DNA of 5,269 bases, from assembly GCA_039183635.1 (NCBI GenBank), contig JBCDBL010000183.1, positions 1 to 5,269 of the forward strand. Direction: 5' to 3'. Both the position numbers and the translations under genes were made by a program. Shown one piece after another: positions 3,984 to 5,269 of this stretch. The notes beneath the pieces were generated by a model. It saw only the letters and a program-made list of their open reading frames with translations, did not search any database and was not told the DNA's origin. Origin of the DNA: JBCDBL01 sp039183635 (lineage in GTDB: Bacteria > Pseudomonadota > Alphaproteobacteria > Caulobacterales > Parvularculaceae). Numbering within the stretch: the first letter of the stretch is position 1; the number at the start of each line of letters is the position of its first letter.

Positions 3984-5269
3984 GTGGCTGAGGCTAAACG
4001 AAAATTCCGTATTCACGCGGCCCTACCGGCGCTTGTCGCAGCTTTTGGCTTGGAGGGTGCGCGCGCGCAAATCCATCAAAGTGATGAGATCATTGTCTGG
4101 GGGCGCCAGGTCAACCTGATCGGAGATGCGTCGTCGGCGTCGGAAGGGCTTGTCGGCTATGCCGATCTCTCCTTGCGCCCGCTCTTGCGTACCGGCGAGC
4201 TCGTGGAAGTTATCCCCGGTATGATCGCCACACAGCATTCTGGCTCCGGCAAGGCAAACCAGTATTTTCTGCGCGGCTTTAACCTTGATCACGGTACGGA
4301 TTTTGCCGCTTTTGTTGACGGCGCCCCCGCCAATCACCGCAGCCATGGCCATGGACATGGGTATCTCGATCTCAATTTCATCATTCCCGAAACGGTTGAA
4401 TATGTAGCGTATCGCAAAGGGGCTTATGCGGCGGATCGTGGCGATTTCGCTATCGCCGGCTCCAGCGCCATCAAGACCTATGATCGGTTTGACACTGGAT
4501 TCGCCCAGGCGACTGTCGGGTTGAACGAGTTTATTCGGGTCGTCGGCGGCGCCTCCACGCCGGCGTTTGGCGGCGATGTCCTGATCGCCGGCGAGGCCCA
4601 GGTTTATGACGGGCCATGGGAGCTTGATGAAGATTTACAGCGCTTCTCCGCCCTTGCGAAATACACCCGCGAGCGAGACGACGATCACTTTCAATTGGTA
4701 TTGAACGGATATACGGCGGAGTGGACATCGACCGATCAGATCCCTTTGCGGGCGGTGGAAGACGGGTTTCTAGTGGAGACCGAAAACGGTCTTGAGGAAA
4801 TCACCCTTTCACGTCTCGGATTTATTGATCCGGATCTTGGCGGCGAGACAACGCGGATCTCCGCTGCAGCCGGCTTTCAAACCAGTGATCTCAATTTATC
4901 CGTCTACGCATTATATTATGACTTTGAGCTGTTCTCCAACTTCACATATTTTTTGTCTGACCCCCTGCGGGGTGATGAGTTTGAACAGTTTGACCGGCGA
5001 TGGACGTTTGGCGGTGCAGCGACCTATTCATTTGAACATGAGATCGGCGGACTAGGCGAAGGCGCGAAACTTGAAACCCGCATCGGTGGCGACTGGCGCC
5101 ATGACGATATTTTTGACATCGGCCTGTATCAGACCAACGCCCGTGAGCGCATCGATCTTATTCGCGATGACAACCTCGGGATCACCAGCGGCGCGGCGTT
5201 CATTGACACGACCATGCACTGGACGCCGCGGCTGCGCATGACGCTCGGCGCGCGTGCTGATTATGTGGC
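3984..5269 (+). CDS. TonB-dependent outer-membrane receptor, N-terminal part (3' end outside window)
   Basis: An open frame of 428 codons runs from GTG at 3984 off the right edge with no stop. Residues 1-28 form a signal peptide: basic KRKFR, a hydrophobic stretch, and a likely cut after ARA28. DEIIVWG at 34-40 is a plausible Ton box. The plug domain spans roughly 52-165, with VEVIPGMIATQHSGSGKANQ, FLRGFNLDHGTDFAAFVDG, HGHGHGYLDLNFIIPE and the plug end KGAYAADRGDFAIAGS. From about 170 on, alternating aromatic and polar strands and acidic loops are typical of the 22-strand barrel, of which only the first part is present. Such receptors import iron chelates, cobalamin, metals or sugars using energy from TonB-ExbBD. 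The start is forced by an in-frame TAG at 3981-3983 just before GTG; the ribosome binding site is poor. Substrate unknown; the His-Gly run hints at a metal only weakly. Confidence 0.92.
   Translation, partial: MAEAKRKFRIHAALPALVAAFGLEGARAQIHQSDEIIVWGRQVNLIGDASSASEGLVGYADLSLRPLLRTGELVEVIPGMIATQHSGSGKANQYFLRGFNLDHGTDFAAFVDGAPANHRSHGHGHGYLDLNFIIPETVEYVAYRKGAYAADRGDFAIAGSSAIKTYDRFDTGFAQATVGLNEFIRVVGGASTPAFGGDVLIAGEAQVYDGPWELDEDLQRFSALAKYTRERDDDHFQLVLNGYTAEWTSTDQIPLRAVEDGFLVETENGLEEITLSRLGFIDPDLGGETTRISAAAGFQTSDLNLSVYALYYDFELFSNFTYFLSDPLRGDEFEQFDRRWTFGGAATYSFEHEIGGLGEGAKLETRIGGDWRHDDIFDIGLYQTNARERIDLIRDDNLGITSGAAFIDTTMHWTPRLRMTLGARADYV

Noticed and set aside
4023..5055. Minus-strand frames 4023-4358 and 4531-4728 and plus-strand frame 4792-5055
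   Set aside because: All overlap the continuous receptor frame that has a signal peptide, plug and barrel; these are out-of-frame shadows.

Overview
The window looks like a stretch of alphaproteobacterial chromosome of moderately high GC. The RNase P RNA carries signatures I associate with alphaproteobacteria, it has a CTTGAC-type promoter, and the protein set (YajQ, a NodF/NodE-like ACP and ketosynthase pair, a TonB-dependent receptor with HGHGHGY in its plug) fits a free-living, possibly aquatic member of that class. The genus cannot be fixed from the sequence alone, and I see no insertion sequence, CRISPR array, tRNA or phage gene.

Layout from left to right. (1) The C-terminal part of a class I SAM-dependent methyltransferase enters from the left edge and ends at 508. 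(2) Convergent to it, on the minus strand at 525-617, is a very small gene for a 30-residue single-span membrane protein with a strong ribosome binding site. Behind it is a near-perfect Crp/Fnr-type palindrome (691-706), spaced from a -10-like hexamer as in a class II activated promoter. (3) The RNase P RNA gene rnpB (about 808-1229) follows on the plus strand with its own promoter and a T-run terminator. (4) Four co-oriented genes come next: a hotdog-fold (4HBT) acyl-CoA thioesterase (1292-1747), yajQ (1751-2236), a specialised acyl carrier protein (2312-2566) and a ketosynthase (2567-3781). The thioesterase and yajQ are 3 bases apart, and the ACP stop codon abuts the ketosynthase start codon. 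(5) After about 200 non-coding bases, a TonB-dependent outer-membrane receptor starts with GTG at 3984 and runs off the right edge with no stop codon.

How they may work together: the ACP and ketosynthase look like a dedicated acyl-chain elongation pair set apart from housekeeping FabF/AcpP and most like NodF/NodE in layout and motifs. The thioesterase could release or edit acyl groups, and YajQ proteins have been reported to bind cyclic di-GMP. A signal-responsive specialised lipid module is therefore an attractive inference, but only the gene order and family motifs are directly visible. The most overlooked elements are the 30-residue membrane protein with its Crp/Fnr site and the open-ended receptor gene.
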